Shown here: positions 1 through 9,031 of the stretch, one piece after another
Numbering within the stretch: the stretch's first letter is position 1
Layout of the letters: every line of letters starts with the position of its first letter
Origin: Acidiphilium sp.
GTDB lineage: Bacteria > Pseudomonadota > Alphaproteobacteria > Acetobacterales > Acetobacteraceae
Assembly: GCA_028688905.1 (NCBI GenBank)
Contig: JAQTXH010000003.1
Coordinates: forward strand, 248,001-312,000
DNA: 64,000 nt
Direction: 5' to 3'
Notes under the pieces: generated by a model
Told to the model about the DNA's origin: nothing
Seen by the model: the letters and a program-made list of their open reading frames with translations, nothing else
Database searches by the model: none
Position numbers and translations under genes: made by a program

Positions 1-2
1 GT

Positions 3-626
3 ATCGTCACCGGTGCCCAAGGCCAGATCTGGTTCGACGCCACGTTGCTCGGCCGCGATTCCCACGCCGGCACCACCCCGCCGGACGCCCGGCGCGACGC
101 CCTGGCCGGTGCGGCTGAAATCATTCTGCTGGTCGAAAGCATCATGCGCGAACAAGGGGAGTCCGGGCGCGGCACGGTGGGCCGCCTCACCGTGCATCCC
201 AACTCGCCCAACGTCGTGCCGGGCGAGATTCGCTTCGGGGCGGAGTTCCGCCACCCCGACGATGCGGTGATCGAAGCGATCGCCACACGCTTCCCGCGGG
301 AAGCCACCGCCGTGGCCATCGCACGCGGCCTCGACCTTGCGATCACGCCGGTGTTCCGTGTCGCCGCCACCCCGTTCGATCCCGCGTGCATTGCCCTGGT
401 GCGTGACGCCTGCGACCGCCTGGGCTACCCCGCCCGCAAAATGGTGTCCGGCGCGGGGCACGACGCGGTCCATGTCGCCAATGTCGTTCCCACCGCGATG
501 ATTTTTACGCCGTGCAAGGATGGGCTATCCCACAACGAAGCCGAATCGATCACCGACGCCGAGGCCGAGGCGGGCACCCAGGTGTTGCTCGATGTCGTGC
601 TCGCCCGCGCTAATCGCCCAGCGTAA
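3..626 (+). CDS. M20-family amidohydrolase (hydantoinase/carbamoylase type), 3' part
   Basis: This is the C-terminal 207 residues of a gene that begins before the window. The reading frame is open from base 3. It shows the substrate-loop motif GRDSHAGTTP, a dimerisation-domain stretch, SGAGHDA and the C-terminal metal motif CKDGLSHNEAE, all typical of the N-carbamoyl-L-amino-acid hydrolase / allantoate amidohydrolase branch of peptidase family M20. These enzymes use two metal ions in the cytoplasm to hydrolyse N-carbamoyl or ureido groups, usually in hydantoin, pyrimidine or purine nitrogen salvage. The N-terminal metal ligands are outside the window and the substrate cannot be told from this part. 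The next gene is on the opposite strand, so this gene ends its transcription unit here. Confidence 0.88.
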   Translation: MVTGAQGQIWFDATLLGRDSHAGTTPPDARRDALAGAAEIILLVESIMREQGESGRGTVGRLTVHPNSPNVVPGEIRFGAEFRHPDDAVIEAIATRFPREATAVAIARGLDLAITPVFRVAATPFDPACIALVRDACDRLGYPARKMVSGAGHDAVHVANVVPTAMIFTPCKDGLSHNEAESITDAEAEAGTQVLLDVVLARANRPA

Positions 627-674
627 CCGCGCGCCGGGCGCGGCGGCCATTGCCAGGCGGCCATCGCCAGACGA

Positions 675-1229
675 TCATGCGCCATGGCGCATGGCCCGCA
701 CCAGCGGCCCGTTTTCGTCGTAGGCGTGGCACGTATTGAGCAGGGCGGGCGAAATTTCGGCGCTGTCCTCGATAATGCCGCCGTCGCGCGCCGCCTGGTG
801 CGCCTGCACGCCGAACCTCGTCTGGATCGCGACGGTGGCCACCTGTTGCAACAATTCACGCAAGTGGGTGCAACCCTGGGTGCCGCCCACCCGCTCCATC
901 GCGCCCCGGAGGAACCCGCGCCCGATGGTCAATCCTTCCAGCCGGGCAAAATTCGGCGCGACACCAGGGCAGATCGCATAGGGCGTGTCGTCCATCGCCG
1001 CTTCGGCGCGCCGCACCGCCAAGCCCTGATCCACCGTCAACCGCAGCCACATGCCATGCAAAGCCTCACCCGCGTTGATCCGGCCGCGATCGTGATTGCC
1101 GAAACCATACGTCTTGGTGTCCACCAGATGCGCTTCGATATCGAGCATCCCATCGGTCCGCAGATAGCCACGGATCGTGATATCGCGCAGATGCAGCAAT
1201 TCGCGGGAGTCGGGCTGGCTCAATGGCAT
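675..1229 (-). CDS. DUF2889 domain protein
   Basis: A 184-residue cytoplasmic protein that resembles the DUF2889 family: an opening strand region (LLHLRDITIRGYLRTDGMLDIEAHL with charged breaks), the GEALHGMWLRLTVD stretch, and a C-terminal GCTHLRELLQQ helix with Cys and His that is well kept in the family. No function is established for the family. An AAGGA ribosome-binding site lies about 7 bases before the ATG. It is convergent with the preceding amidohydrolase and divergent from the MFS gene, so it is probably transcribed alone. Confidence 0.8.
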   Translation of the reverse strand: MPLSQPDSRELLHLRDITIRGYLRTDGMLDIEAHLVDTKTYGFGNHDRGRINAGEALHGMWLRLTVDQGLAVRRAEAAMDDTPYAICPGVAPNFARLEGLTIGRGFLRGAMERVGGTQGCTHLRELLQQVATVAIQTRFGVQAHQAARDGGIIEDSAEISPALLNTCHAYDENGPLVRAMRHGA

Positions 1230-1405
1230 GATCTCGATCCTTCACTCGGCTTTGAACGGGGTTGCCGCTTACGGTAGTGGACCCGGCCTGCCCATGCAAA
1301 CGCCCGATTTGCGCCGTGCATGTCAGCCTTGCTGTACCAGTTTTGCCCCGGCCATTGCAGCTTCGCGCCGCGCGGACAATGATCGCGCGCTTGGAATGAG
1401 GCGGC

Positions 1406-2857
1406 ATGGTATACACTCACAAGCAGCGGCTACAGGTCATTTTCGGCATTATCCTGTGCATGCTGCTCGCCGCGATCGATCAGACCGTGGTCATCCCCGC
1501 GGTTCCGGCCATCGCTGCCGATCTGCACGGATTCGCCCACCTCTCCTGGGTCGTCACCGCCTATCTGCTGACCTCGACCGCGACCACGCCGCTGTATGGC
1601 CGGCTCTCGGACCAGTTTGGCCGTAAAACCACCCTGATTCCCTCGATCATCCTGTTCGTCGCCGCCTCCTGCCTGTGCGCTTTGTCGCAAACCCTGCCGG
1701 AACTGATCGGCGCGCGCGCCCTGCAAGGCGTGGGGGGCGGTGGATTGCTGGCGATTTCCCAGGCCGCGATCGCCGATGTCGTCGCCCCGCGTGAACGCGG
1801 CAAATACCAGGGCTATCTCGCCGGCACCTGGGGCGTTGCCTCCACCGCCGGGCCGGTGGTGGGCGGCTGGGTCACCGATCACCTCACCTGGCGCTGGATT
1901 TTCTGGTTCAACCTGCCGCTCGGCATCGCCGCCCTCGTTCTCAGCCAGATCGGGCTGCGTCAGCTCAAGCAAATCCGGCGCGGCGGGCGGATCGATTTTC
2001 CTGGGGCCATTCTGCTCACCCTCGCGGTCACCGGTTTCCTGGTCGGCCTGTCCTGGGGCGGCCATACCTATCCCTGGCTGTCCGTCCCGGTGCTCGGCGC
2101 GTTCAGTGGTGGATTCATCCTGATTGCGGCCTTATGGACCTGGGAACAGCGGGTGCCGATGCCCTTGCTGCCGGTGCGGCTGTTCGCATCGGGTTCATTC
2201 AACCGGCTGGTCGGGATTGGGTTTCTCACCGCATTGGTGATGTTCACGGCCATTTTCCTATTGCCGCTATTTTTCCAGCTGGTGTTTCACGCCAACGCCG
2301 CGCAATCGGGGTGGGACATCATGCCCTTCCTGCTCGCCACTACGATCGGCTCCTACGCCGCCGGCCAATGGGCGCGCCGGATCGGCCGCACCCGGGGTCT
2401 GATGCTGGGCGGCCTGGCTGCCACCACCATTGGGTTCGGCCTGCTCGGCGTTCTACCGGACACCCTGCCTTTACCCTGGATCGTGTTCGTCTGTTTCGCG
2501 GTCGGCATCGGCATCGGATTCATTTTGCCGTCGAGCCTGGTCGCGATCCAGAACGCGGCTCCGCATGCCGATGTCGGGGCGGCCACGGCGACGTTGTTAC
2601 TCCTGCGGGCGATGGGCGGCGCGTTCGGTGCTACCTTGGCCGGCACCATTCTGGCGCTGCGCCTCGGCAACGCGATCGACGCGCTCGGCCATGCCCGCAA
2701 TCACGTTGCCGCCAACCCGGCGCTGCCCGCCGCGTTCCACCTCGCGTTTCTCGTCGCCGCCGGGTTTGCCGGCCTCGGCCTGATCGTCGGCCTCAAGGTG
2801 GAGGACGTCGCCTTGCGCGAAACCCTGGACTCCGGACCCGAACCCGCCGGCCATTGA
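1406..2857 (+). CDS. MFS drug exporter, DHA2 (EmrB/QacA) family, 14 TM
   Basis: A 483-residue inner-membrane transporter. The first helix carries the DHA2 signature LLAAIDQTVVIPAVPAIAADL, followed by the loop 2-3 motif GRLSDQFGRK and the motif C-like helix near GTWGVASTAGPVVGGW typical of proton antiporters. Length and helix count fit the 14-TM DHA2 group, which export drugs, dyes or toxic metabolites using the proton gradient. A GAGG site precedes the ATG. No membrane-fusion partner or dedicated regulator is adjacent, so the substrate is unknown. A membrane protein gene follows after 44 bases and may be co-transcribed. Confidence 0.9.
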   Translation: MVYTHKQRLQVIFGIILCMLLAAIDQTVVIPAVPAIAADLHGFAHLSWVVTAYLLTSTATTPLYGRLSDQFGRKTTLIPSIILFVAASCLCALSQTLPELIGARALQGVGGGGLLAISQAAIADVVAPRERGKYQGYLAGTWGVASTAGPVVGGWVTDHLTWRWIFWFNLPLGIAALVLSQIGLRQLKQIRRGGRIDFPGAILLTLAVTGFLVGLSWGGHTYPWLSVPVLGAFSGGFILIAALWTWEQRVPMPLLPVRLFASGSFNRLVGIGFLTALVMFTAIFLLPLFFQLVFHANAAQSGWDIMPFLLATTIGSYAAGQWARRIGRTRGLMLGGLAATTIGFGLLGVLPDTLPLPWIVFVCFAVGIGIGFILPSSLVAIQNAAPHADVGAATATLLLLRAMGGAFGATLAGTILALRLGNAIDALGHARNHVAANPALPAAFHLAFLVAAGFAGLGLIVGLKVEDVALRETLDSGPEPAGH

Positions 2858-2901
2858 CGGCGCTGGCTTGGCGCGGTCTCCTGGCGCGAAAGGAGCGGAC
2901 C

Positions 2902-3519
2902 ATGGCGTTACCGATCGGCGCGCGCACCAATATCGACGAGGAGGTCGCCCGGCTGAAACGCGGCATCGCCCGCAAGCTGGTCTATGCCGGCTTGGCCGAC
3001 GTGCTGATGCTGTGGGGCGGGATTTTCTTGCTCAACGATGCGATCATCAGCTTCATGAGCCAGTTCGGTCTTCTCACCTGGGCGTCCGGCCTGGGCGGAC
3101 TGTTCGGCACCTGGACGATCACTCACGTCCGCGCGCGCGCGCCCGCCCATGCCGAAAACGCACGCCGCCTGTTCTGGAGCTTCGCGGTGTTCTGCGCCGA
3201 TCTGATGATCTGGCAGGCGTTGGGAATTCCGACACCGTTCGACCATCTCTCGCTTGCCCAGGAGAACGCCGGCGTTTTGTTTCAACTCACCTTCAACATG
3301 ATGGGACTGGTCATTCTCGGCATCTGGGTGGGGTGGGAGTTGATCGCGCTCAGTATTTTCGTCTCGGCGATCATCATCGCGGATGACCTGCTTGGCCCCG
3401 CCGACCTGTTCATCGCCACCTCGATCCTCGCCACCGGCCTGGCATTGCTTGCCGCCGGTGCCTGGATGCGGCTTTCGGCACGTGACATCAGGGTCGATCC
3501 GTTGGCGGTGACGCGGTAG
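2902..3519 (+). CDS. Multi-pass membrane protein, unknown family
   Basis: A 205-residue protein with an N-terminal charged cytoplasmic segment (about residues 1-25) and about six predicted hydrophobic segments, the last at roughly 175-195, followed by a short basic tail. I chose the ATG at 2902 because a strong AGGAG lies 7 bases upstream; the frame stays open further 5' but only as a shadow of the MFS gene. I recognise no family motif. The short gap after the exporter suggests one transcription unit, so it might be an accessory membrane protein, but nothing in the sequence proves this. Confidence 0.7.
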   Translation: MALPIGARTNIDEEVARLKRGIARKLVYAGLADVLMLWGGIFLLNDAIISFMSQFGLLTWASGLGGLFGTWTITHVRARAPAHAENARRLFWSFAVFCADLMIWQALGIPTPFDHLSLAQENAGVLFQLTFNMMGLVILGIWVGWELIALSIFVSAIIIADDLLGPADLFIATSILATGLALLAAGAWMRLSARDIRVDPLAVTR

Positions 3520-3625
3520 CCAGGGTTTGTTCGACCCCGTCGGGGCTGGGGTGCTGTTTTGTCGATGATTGTTTCGCCGGCAATGTCCCGATGACAGAAG
3601 GCAAAACAGGGGATATTTGCCATCA

Positions 3626-3643
3626 TATTGCTTTAAAGCAATA
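3626..3643. repeat. Perfect 18-bp palindrome (TATTGC/GCAATA type)
   Basis: TATTGCTTTAAAGCAATA is a perfect inverted repeat in the gap between the membrane protein and the 24-residue microprotein. Its TTGC/GCAA arms resemble the palindromic tail of the dispersed repeat found at 13328-13343 and 30190-30201. It could be an operator or a hairpin. Confidence 0.5.
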
Positions 3644-3725
3644 AAACGGCCCTGGAAATCAGGCATCTTGGATTTACATATGCGATCAGCGACGACAGCA
3701 ACACTCGAAATGGAGATTTAAAGCC

Positions 3726-3800
3726 ATGTTTTACTGGGGTGGTGGTTTAGGAACGGTGATCGTTGTGTTGTTGATCCTTTGGCTATTGGGCGTGATTTGA
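3726..3800 (+). CDS. 24-residue hydrophobic microprotein
   Basis: The short frame encodes MFYWGGGLGTVIVVLLILWL followed by LGVI and a TGA stop: an aromatic/glycine N-terminus and one transmembrane helix with almost no charge. A GGAG ribosome-binding site starts 14 bases before the ATG. It matches the style of the tiny single-helix membrane peptides common in alphaproteobacteria, but I cannot name a family with confidence. It stands alone between a palindrome at 3626 and an imperfect 15-bp duplication just after the stop (around 3800-3830). Real translation is likely but unproven. Confidence 0.55.
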   Translation: MFYWGGGLGTVIVVLLILWLLGVI

Positions 3801-3906
3801 CCCATTGCTTTTTGGCCCATTGCTTGAGTTGAACCCGCTGTTTCTAGTTTTCGCGGGCAACCTCAGGCGATATCGCTCTGGCGCTATCCGGCCGGCCGCC
3901 AAGGTT

Positions 3907-4281
3907 TCAGCAATCGTTGCCGCGCAGCGTGAAGGACTGCACCACTTGGTCTTTCAAAGCGAAGGTGGTGGTGCATTCGGTGGTGTAGGTCTGGGCGGGG
4001 AATCCGCCGCCGTAGAACGGGCCGTAATAGCCGCCGAATGCCGGGCCGTAGAACGGACCGTAGCCGAACGAGCCGGAATCGAACTGAACAGACCGGTGGA
4101 CATAGGCGAAATAGGTCAGGTCACCGACCTGGATGCGCCGGTCCGGCACGCCCAGTTGCGCGACGAGCACCGATTCCGGGCGTCCGACGTAGCCGGACAT
4201 CTGCTCGGCAAGGCTGGGGCCGATGGCACAACCCGCCAGTGCCAACGCCGCAAATGGTGCCGCAAGGATGAATTTACGCAT
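3907..4281 (-). CDS. Small outer-membrane-type lipoprotein, Gly/Tyr/Phe-rich
   Basis: A 124-residue precursor with a lipoprotein signal peptide (MRKFILAAPFAALALAGC, lipobox LAGC with Cys18). The mature part first resembles small 'outer membrane assembly' type lipoproteins (GRPESVLVAQLGVPDRR), then has a Tyr/Phe/Gly/Pro-rich stretch (about residues 70-95, FGYGPFYGPAFGGYYGP) and ends with a two-Cys strand region (TECTTTFAL, RGNDC) that could form a disulfide. I chose the ATG at 4281 because it starts the signal peptide and has GGGAG upstream; the frame extends to 4359 but that would mask the signal peptide. Function unknown; it lies 68 bases downstream of epmA on the same strand. Confidence 0.75.
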   Translation of the reverse strand: MRKFILAAPFAALALAGCAIGPSLAEQMSGYVGRPESVLVAQLGVPDRRIQVGDLTYFAYVHRSVQFDSGSFGYGPFYGPAFGGYYGPFYGGGFPAQTYTTECTTTFALKDQVVQSFTLRGNDC

Positions 4282-4349
4282 GATCTGGCTCCCGCAGGGA
4301 CACGTATTCAAAACACCATATGATACCGGTACAGTGTATCCACAGTGTT

Positions 4350-5354
4350 TCAGAGCCATAGCACATCTGCAATGCGCGGGGCAGAGGTCGCGAGCATGAC
4401 GAGGCGGTCGAATCCCAGGGCGATGCCGGCGCAGGGCGGCAGACCGGCGACCGCGGCCAGGAAGTCTTCGTCGAGCGGCCAGTCGGCGGTGCCGGTCAAC
4501 GCGTGACGCCGGGCGCGGTCGGCGGTGAACCGGGCGCGCTGTTCGGCGGCATCGGTGAGTTCGGTGAAGGCATTGGCGAGTTCGAGGCCGCAGACGTACA
4601 ATTCAAAGCGTTCGGCGATACGCGGGTCCGCCTTGTCGCGGCGGGCGAGGGCCGCCAGGGGGGCGGGCCAGCCGGTGATAAAGGTCGGGTAGTCGTGGCC
4701 GAGATGCGGCTCGATGTGGCCGAGCATCAGGCGGAAAAACAGATCCTCCCAGGTTTCACCCTGGCGCAAAGGCGTGCTTGCGTCGGCGGCGAGGCGGGCG
4801 GCGTCGTTGACGCTGGCGAGAACGTCGAGGCCGAGATGGCGGTGGAAGGCCTCGGCGATGCTGAGGGTTTCAAAATGGTCGAGCCGGGTTGTCACGCCCC
4901 GGCAGGTCACGACGGGCGGCAGGACGGCGCGCAGGAAGGCAAAGGCTTCGTTGATCAGGCCGGCTTGATCCGCATCGGCCCGGTACCATTCCAGCATGGA
5001 AAACTCCGGCGCGTGGGTGGCGGAGGCTTCGCCGTTGCGCCAGACCCGGGCAATCTGGAAAATATCGCCGGCCCCGCCGGCGAGGAGTTTTTTCATGGCG
5101 AATTCCGGGCTGGTGTGCAGCCACAGGTTTTGCGCCGTGCCGTCGGGGGCGACTTTGGTGGTTTTGAAGGCGGCGAGATGAACCTCCTCGCCGGGGGCCG
5201 GCACGGCGTAAGGGGTTTCGACCTCGGTATAGCCGCGCGCGGTGAAAAACGCGCGGGTCGCCTGGGTCAGCAGCGCGCGGCGGCGCAAATGGGGCAGGCG
5301 GGCGGCAAGGCGTTCTGGATGCCAGGATGGCGTGGCGGCGTCTTGTGTCGTCAT
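4350..5354 (-). CDS. epmA: EF-P--(R)-beta-lysine ligase EpmA
   Basis: A 334-residue class-II lysyl-tRNA-synthetase paralogue lacking the anticodon-binding domain, the size of EpmA (PoxA/GenX). Visible class II elements: motif 1 region (FFTARGYTEVETPYAVPAPGEE), motif 2 (FQIARVWRNGEASATHAPEFSMLEWYR) and motif 3 (GIALGFDRLVMLATSAPRIADV). EpmA attaches (R)-beta-lysine to a conserved lysine of elongation factor P, which helps ribosomes through polyproline stretches. It diverges from epmB with only 23 bases between the start codons, so both genes probably share one control region. The efp gene itself is not in the window. Confidence 0.92.
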   Translation of the reverse strand: MTTQDAATPSWHPERLAARLPHLRRRALLTQATRAFFTARGYTEVETPYAVPAPGEEVHLAAFKTTKVAPDGTAQNLWLHTSPEFAMKKLLAGGAGDIFQIARVWRNGEASATHAPEFSMLEWYRADADQAGLINEAFAFLRAVLPPVVTCRGVTTRLDHFETLSIAEAFHRHLGLDVLASVNDAARLAADASTPLRQGETWEDLFFRLMLGHIEPHLGHDYPTFITGWPAPLAALARRDKADPRIAERFELYVCGLELANAFTELTDAAEQRARFTADRARRHALTGTADWPLDEDFLAAVAGLPPCAGIALGFDRLVMLATSAPRIADVLWL

Positions 5355-5377
5355 GGAGGAGCCGATAGCACCGGATC

Positions 5378-6358
5378 ATGGTTTCACGCACGCTCCGCAC
5401 CCCGGACGATTTGATTGCGGCGGGTTTGGCACCCAAGGCGGCGCGCGCCGGATTGAGCGCGGTTGCCGCGCGCTATGCCACCGCGATCGCGCCGGCCATG
5501 GTGTCTTTGATCGAACGGCCCGACGATCCGATCGGGCGGCAGTTCATTCCGGATGCCGCGGAATTGAACGCGGCCGCACACGAAAGTGTCGACCCGATCG
5601 GTGACGATGCGTTGTCGCCGATCAAAGGGATCGTGCATCGCTATCCCGACCGCGCCTTGCTGAAACCGACGCTGACCTGCCCGGTCTATTGCCGGTTCTG
5701 CTTCCGGCGCGAGCACGTCGGGCCGGATGGCGGGGTCCTGACCGTGGCGGAACTCGATGCGGCAATCGGCTGGATCGCGGATCATCCGGCGATCGCCGAG
5801 GTTATTCTCACCGGCGGCGATCCGCTCGTTCTGTCGGCCCGGCGCGTGGGGGCGCTGCTGCACCGCCTGGGGGCGATCGGGCATGTGCGGCGGCTGCGCA
5901 TCCACACCAGGGTGCCGGTGGTGGCACCTGAACGGATCACCGGTGAGCTGGTCGCGGCCCTCGACATCGAGACGCCGCTGTTCGTGGTGCTGCACGCGAA
6001 TCACGCGCGCGAGTTCACCGCCGCCGCCCGCGCCGCGCTGGCGCGGTTGCGCTACGGCGGGGTGCCGTTGCTCGGCCAGTCGGTATTGCTGCGCGGGGTT
6101 AACGATTCCAGCCCGGCATTGCGCGATTTGTTCGAGGCGATGCTCGCGAGCCGGGTGAAGCCCTATTACCTGCACCAGCTTGACCCGGCACGAGGCACCG
6201 CACGGTTTCATGTGCCGATCGCCGAAGGCCGCGCCCTGATCGCGTCCCTGCGGGGAACGATTTCGGGCACCGCGCTGCCGACCTATATTCTGGATGCGCC
6301 CACCGGAAAAACCGTTCTGGAACCCTCGCCGGTTGGCCACCGCAACGGCTTGTGCTAG
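5378..6358 (+). CDS. epmB: EF-P-type lysine 2,3-aminomutase EpmB
   Basis: A 326-residue radical SAM enzyme. The TCPVYCRFCFRREH motif gives the C-x3-C-x2-C cluster-binding signature, and the LTGGDPL and HTRVPVV segments match the lysine 2,3-aminomutase family. The short length and the neighbouring epmA point to EpmB, which makes (R)-beta-lysine from L-lysine with PLP, SAM and a 4Fe-4S cluster for EF-P modification. No large C-terminal tetramerisation domain of clostridial KamA is present. Followed closely by aroQ (9 bases), so it may head an epmB-aroQ-accB-accC transcription unit. Confidence 0.92.
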   Translation: MVSRTLRTPDDLIAAGLAPKAARAGLSAVAARYATAIAPAMVSLIERPDDPIGRQFIPDAAELNAAAHESVDPIGDDALSPIKGIVHRYPDRALLKPTLTCPVYCRFCFRREHVGPDGGVLTVAELDAAIGWIADHPAIAEVILTGGDPLVLSARRVGALLHRLGAIGHVRRLRIHTRVPVVAPERITGELVAALDIETPLFVVLHANHAREFTAAARAALARLRYGGVPLLGQSVLLRGVNDSSPALRDLFEAMLASRVKPYYLHQLDPARGTARFHVPIAEGRALIASLRGTISGTALPTYILDAPTGKTVLEPSPVGHRNGLC

Positions 6359-6367
6359 GCGCGGCGC

Positions 6368-6817
6368 ATGGCTGAACCCCTGATCGCCGTATTCAACGGC
6401 CCCAACCTCAATCTGCTCGGTCTGCGCGAGCCGGAGATTTACGGTATCCAGACGCTCGACGACCTTGAGGCGCTATGCGCCGAGGCGGGGGAACAGCTTG
6501 GCCTTGCGATCGATTTTCGCCAGACGAATGGCGAAGGCGAGCTGATTACCTGGGTACAGGAGTGCCGGGGCCGGGCGGATGGCATCGTGATCAATCCGGC
6601 GGGGTATTCGCACACGTCGGTCGCGCTGATGGATGCGCTGCATGCGGTCGATCTGCCGGTGATTGAGGTTCATTTGTCGAATATTTTCGGGCGCGAGTCC
6701 TTCCGCCATCACTCTTATGTGTCACTGGCGGCGCGGGGGGTGATTTGTGGCCTTGGGTTCAGCGGGTACCGGTTGGCGTTGCAGGCGATTGCCGAGATTG
6801 TGGAGCAGGAAGCATGA
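6368..6817 (+). CDS. aroQ: Type II 3-dehydroquinate dehydratase
   Basis: A 149-residue dodecameric-type dehydroquinase. Visible: [18 protein letters not shown] with the active-site Tyr, the QTNGEGELI loop, [13 protein letters not shown] with catalytic Asn and the His of the second lid, and [17 protein letters not shown] with the catalytic His. It converts 3-dehydroquinate to 3-dehydroshikimate in the shikimate pathway. Its stop overlaps the accB start (ATGA), so the two are translationally coupled, a gene order common in proteobacteria. Confidence 0.95.
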   Translation: MAEPLIAVFNGPNLNLLGLREPEIYGIQTLDDLEALCAEAGEQLGLAIDFRQTNGEGELITWVQECRGRADGIVINPAGYSHTSVALMDALHAVDLPVIEVHLSNIFGRESFRHHSYVSLAARGVICGLGFSGYRLALQAIAEIVEQEA

Positions 6818-7260
6818 GTTTGTCCTTCGACCCCGAGGCGTTGCGCCAGTTGGCCGCCTTGTTGAACGAAAGCGGCCTGTCGGAGATCGAGCTTGAGGAA
6901 GGCGACCGCCGGCTGCGCTTGGCACGCGCGGTGACGCCGCCGGCCGCCCTGATGCAACCGGTGATGGCGGCGGCAGCCCCGATGGCCGCACCTGCCGCAG
7001 CCATCATGGCGGACATCGGCGGGCATCCCGGTATGGTGAAATCGCCGATGGTGGGGGTGGCGTATCTGGCCCCCGAGCCGAGTGCGCCGCCGTTCATCAG
7101 TGTAGGCCAGACGGTCGAACGCGGGCAGACCTTGTTGTTGATCGAGGCGATGAAGACCTTCAACCAGATCAAGGCACCGCGCGCCGGTACGGTGAAGCAG
7201 ATTCTGATCACCGCCGGGCAACCAGTCGAATACGACGAACCGCTCGTGGTCATCGAGTGA
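6814..7260 (+). CDS. accB: Acetyl-CoA carboxylase biotin carboxyl carrier protein
   Basis: A 148-residue BCCP. The N-terminal helix region ([20 protein letters not shown]) is followed by a flexible Ala/Pro/Met-rich linker (about 45-70) and the biotinyl domain with the site ...IEAMKTFN..., in which Lys of EAMK is biotinylated, and the 'thumb' [12 protein letters not shown]. Carries CO2 from AccC to the carboxyltransferase in fatty acid synthesis. The ATG at 6814 overlaps the aroQ stop and is preferred over the upstream in-frame codon at 6745, which lies inside aroQ. Confidence 0.95.
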   Translation: MSLSFDPEALRQLAALLNESGLSEIELEEGDRRLRLARAVTPPAALMQPVMAAAAPMAAPAAAIMADIGGHPGMVKSPMVGVAYLAPEPSAPPFISVGQTVERGQTLLLIEAMKTFNQIKAPRAGTVKQILITAGQPVEYDEPLVVIE

Positions 7261-7275
7261 TGGTCTTTATTTGAA

Positions 7276-8631
7276 ATGTTTGGCAAAATCCTGATCGCCA
7301 ACCGCGGTGAAATCGCGCTCCGGGTGCAGCGGGCCTGCCGTGAAATGGGCATTGCCACCGTTGCGGTGCATTCCACCACCGATCACGACGCGATGCACGT
7401 GCGCCTGGCCGATGAGAGCGTGTGCATCGGCCCGCCGGCCGCGCGGGATTCCTATTTGAACATGCCGGCGATTTTGTCGGCGGCGCTGATCACCGGGGCG
7501 GAGGCGATCCATCCCGGCTATGGGTTTTTGTCGGAAAACGCCGATTTCGCCGAGATGGTCGAGGCGCATGGGTTGACGTTCATCGGGCCGTCGCCCACCC
7601 ACATCCGGATGATGGGTGACAAGATCACCGCGAAATCCACCATGGCGGCCCTCGGCGTCCCGCTGGTGCCGGGGTCGGACGGCGAGGTGCCGGACGTCGA
7701 GGCGGCGCTGGCGGTTGCCAAACAGATCGGCTGCCCGGTGCTGGTCAAGGCGGCGGCGGGTGGCGGCGGGCGGGGCATGAAGGTCGCGCAGACGCTCGAC
7801 GAAGTGCCCGAAGCGTTTTCGATGGCACGGGCCGAAGCCGCCGCCGCGTTCGGCAACAACGCGGTCTACATCGAGAAATACCTCGACCGGCCGCGCCATA
7901 TCGAGTTGCAGGTGCTGGGCGACAATTACGGCAAGGTGGTGCATTTCGGCGAGCGCGACTGTTCGTTGCAGCGCCGGCATCAGAAATTGCTGGAAGAGGC
8001 CGGCTCCCCCGACATTACGGCGGCGGAACGCGGCGCGTTGGGTGCGATTGCGACGACGGCTTTGGAAAAATTCGGCTTTCGGAACGCCGGGACTCTGGAG
8101 TTTCTGTATCAGGACGGCCAGTTCGCGTTCATTGAAATGAACACGCGGTTGCAGGTGGAACATCCGGTGACCGAGATGGTCACCGGGGTCGATCTGGTGC
8201 GCGAACAAATCCGCATCGCCTTCGGTGAGCCGCTCGGTTACGAGCAGGCGGATGTGGTGGTCTCGGGCCATGCGATCGAGTGCCGGATCACTGCCGAAGA
8301 CCCGGAAACCTTCCTGCCGTCACCGGGCGTCGTCACCATGTTTCACGCGCCGGGAGGCTTAGGGGTGCGGCTGGATTCCGCCCTTTACGCGGGTTACCGG
8401 GTACCGTCGCATTACGACAGCCTGGTGGCCAAGCTGATCGTGCTGGGGCGCAACCGGGGCGAAGCGATCGCGCGGATGCGGCGGGCGCTGGAGGAATTCG
8501 CGATTGCCGGCATCAAGACCACGATTCCGCTGCATCTGCGAATTTTGGAAGACCCTGGCTTTATTGCGGGTGACTATACGATCCACTGGCTTGAGGATTT
8601 CGTTGCCAGTCATCCGTTGAGCCAAATTTAA
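7276..8631 (+). CDS. accC: Acetyl-CoA carboxylase biotin carboxylase subunit
   Basis: A 451-residue ATP-grasp enzyme that carboxylates biotin on AccB using bicarbonate and ATP. It has the N-terminal pre-ATP-grasp domain ([23 protein letters not shown]), the flexible lid GGGGRGMK, the [16 protein letters not shown] motif, the metal-binding EFLYQ...[16 protein letters not shown] and a biotin carboxylase C-terminal domain. Length is the family norm. Only 15 bases separate it from accB. After the stop a short CCCCG-AGCGC-CGGGG hairpin (near 8654-8668) without a T run may be a weak transcript end. Confidence 0.96.
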   Translation: MFGKILIANRGEIALRVQRACREMGIATVAVHSTTDHDAMHVRLADESVCIGPPAARDSYLNMPAILSAALITGAEAIHPGYGFLSENADFAEMVEAHGLTFIGPSPTHIRMMGDKITAKSTMAALGVPLVPGSDGEVPDVEAALAVAKQIGCPVLVKAAAGGGGRGMKVAQTLDEVPEAFSMARAEAAAAFGNNAVYIEKYLDRPRHIELQVLGDNYGKVVHFGERDCSLQRRHQKLLEEAGSPDITAAERGALGAIATTALEKFGFRNAGTLEFLYQDGQFAFIEMNTRLQVEHPVTEMVTGVDLVREQIRIAFGEPLGYEQADVVVSGHAIECRITAEDPETFLPSPGVVTMFHAPGGLGVRLDSALYAGYRVPSHYDSLVAKLIVLGRNRGEAIARMRRALEEFAIAGIKTTIPLHLRILEDPGFIAGDYTIHWLEDFVASHPLSQI

Positions 8632-9031
8632 GCATAAGAGGCGGCTGACACCCCGAGCGCCGGGGGGTTCGATCACAATTGCGTGATAAATCAGGATATA
8701 GAGCAGCTTGGCTGTCCTTATAACGCTCGATAATCAGGGTGTAGCGTAATAATATTTCGTGCTGTGCCGGTGTGGCGCGATCCCGGCAAGCCCGATCGCG
8801 CAAGCTGAAGCAGCAAACCAAAAGACGACCGCCGCGGTGCCGCCGCCAGCGGATGTTTCTGATTTCTCTCGCAAATATCAGCGTCTTTGCACATACTTAA
8901 AGTCTGATCGTTCAAGGACGAACAGGCTCTATCGCTGTTTTTGCGAGCAATGTTGCTCCAGGAACAGGGACGACAGGCTGTTACCGGTTACCGCAATCCG
9001 AGCGCGCCTTGGGCGCAGGAGCGAATGTCCG
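8632..9031. other. 400-bp intergenic region with repeat remnants
   Basis: No convincing gene. It holds a GC hairpin just after accC, an apparently decayed copy of the dispersed hairpin repeat around 8690-8755 (pieces GTCCTTA, AACG, ATCAGGG match the hairpin at 61716), a clear copy at 8901-8958, and the leader of the oxidoreductase gene with AGGAG at 9017-9021. Confidence 0.6.
8901..8958 (+). repeat. Dispersed hairpin repeat, copy A
   Basis: A stem-loop (8901-8928, AGTCTGATCGT paired with ACGAACAGGCT around an A-A mismatch) is followed by ATCGCTGTTTTTGCG and a small palindrome GAGCAATGTTGCTC (8945-8958). The first 40-odd bases are almost identical to copy C at 24956. Confidence 0.75.

Noticed and set aside
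3120-3140. CG dinucleotide run
   Set aside because: Part of the membrane protein reading frame (ARAPA codons); no separate feature.
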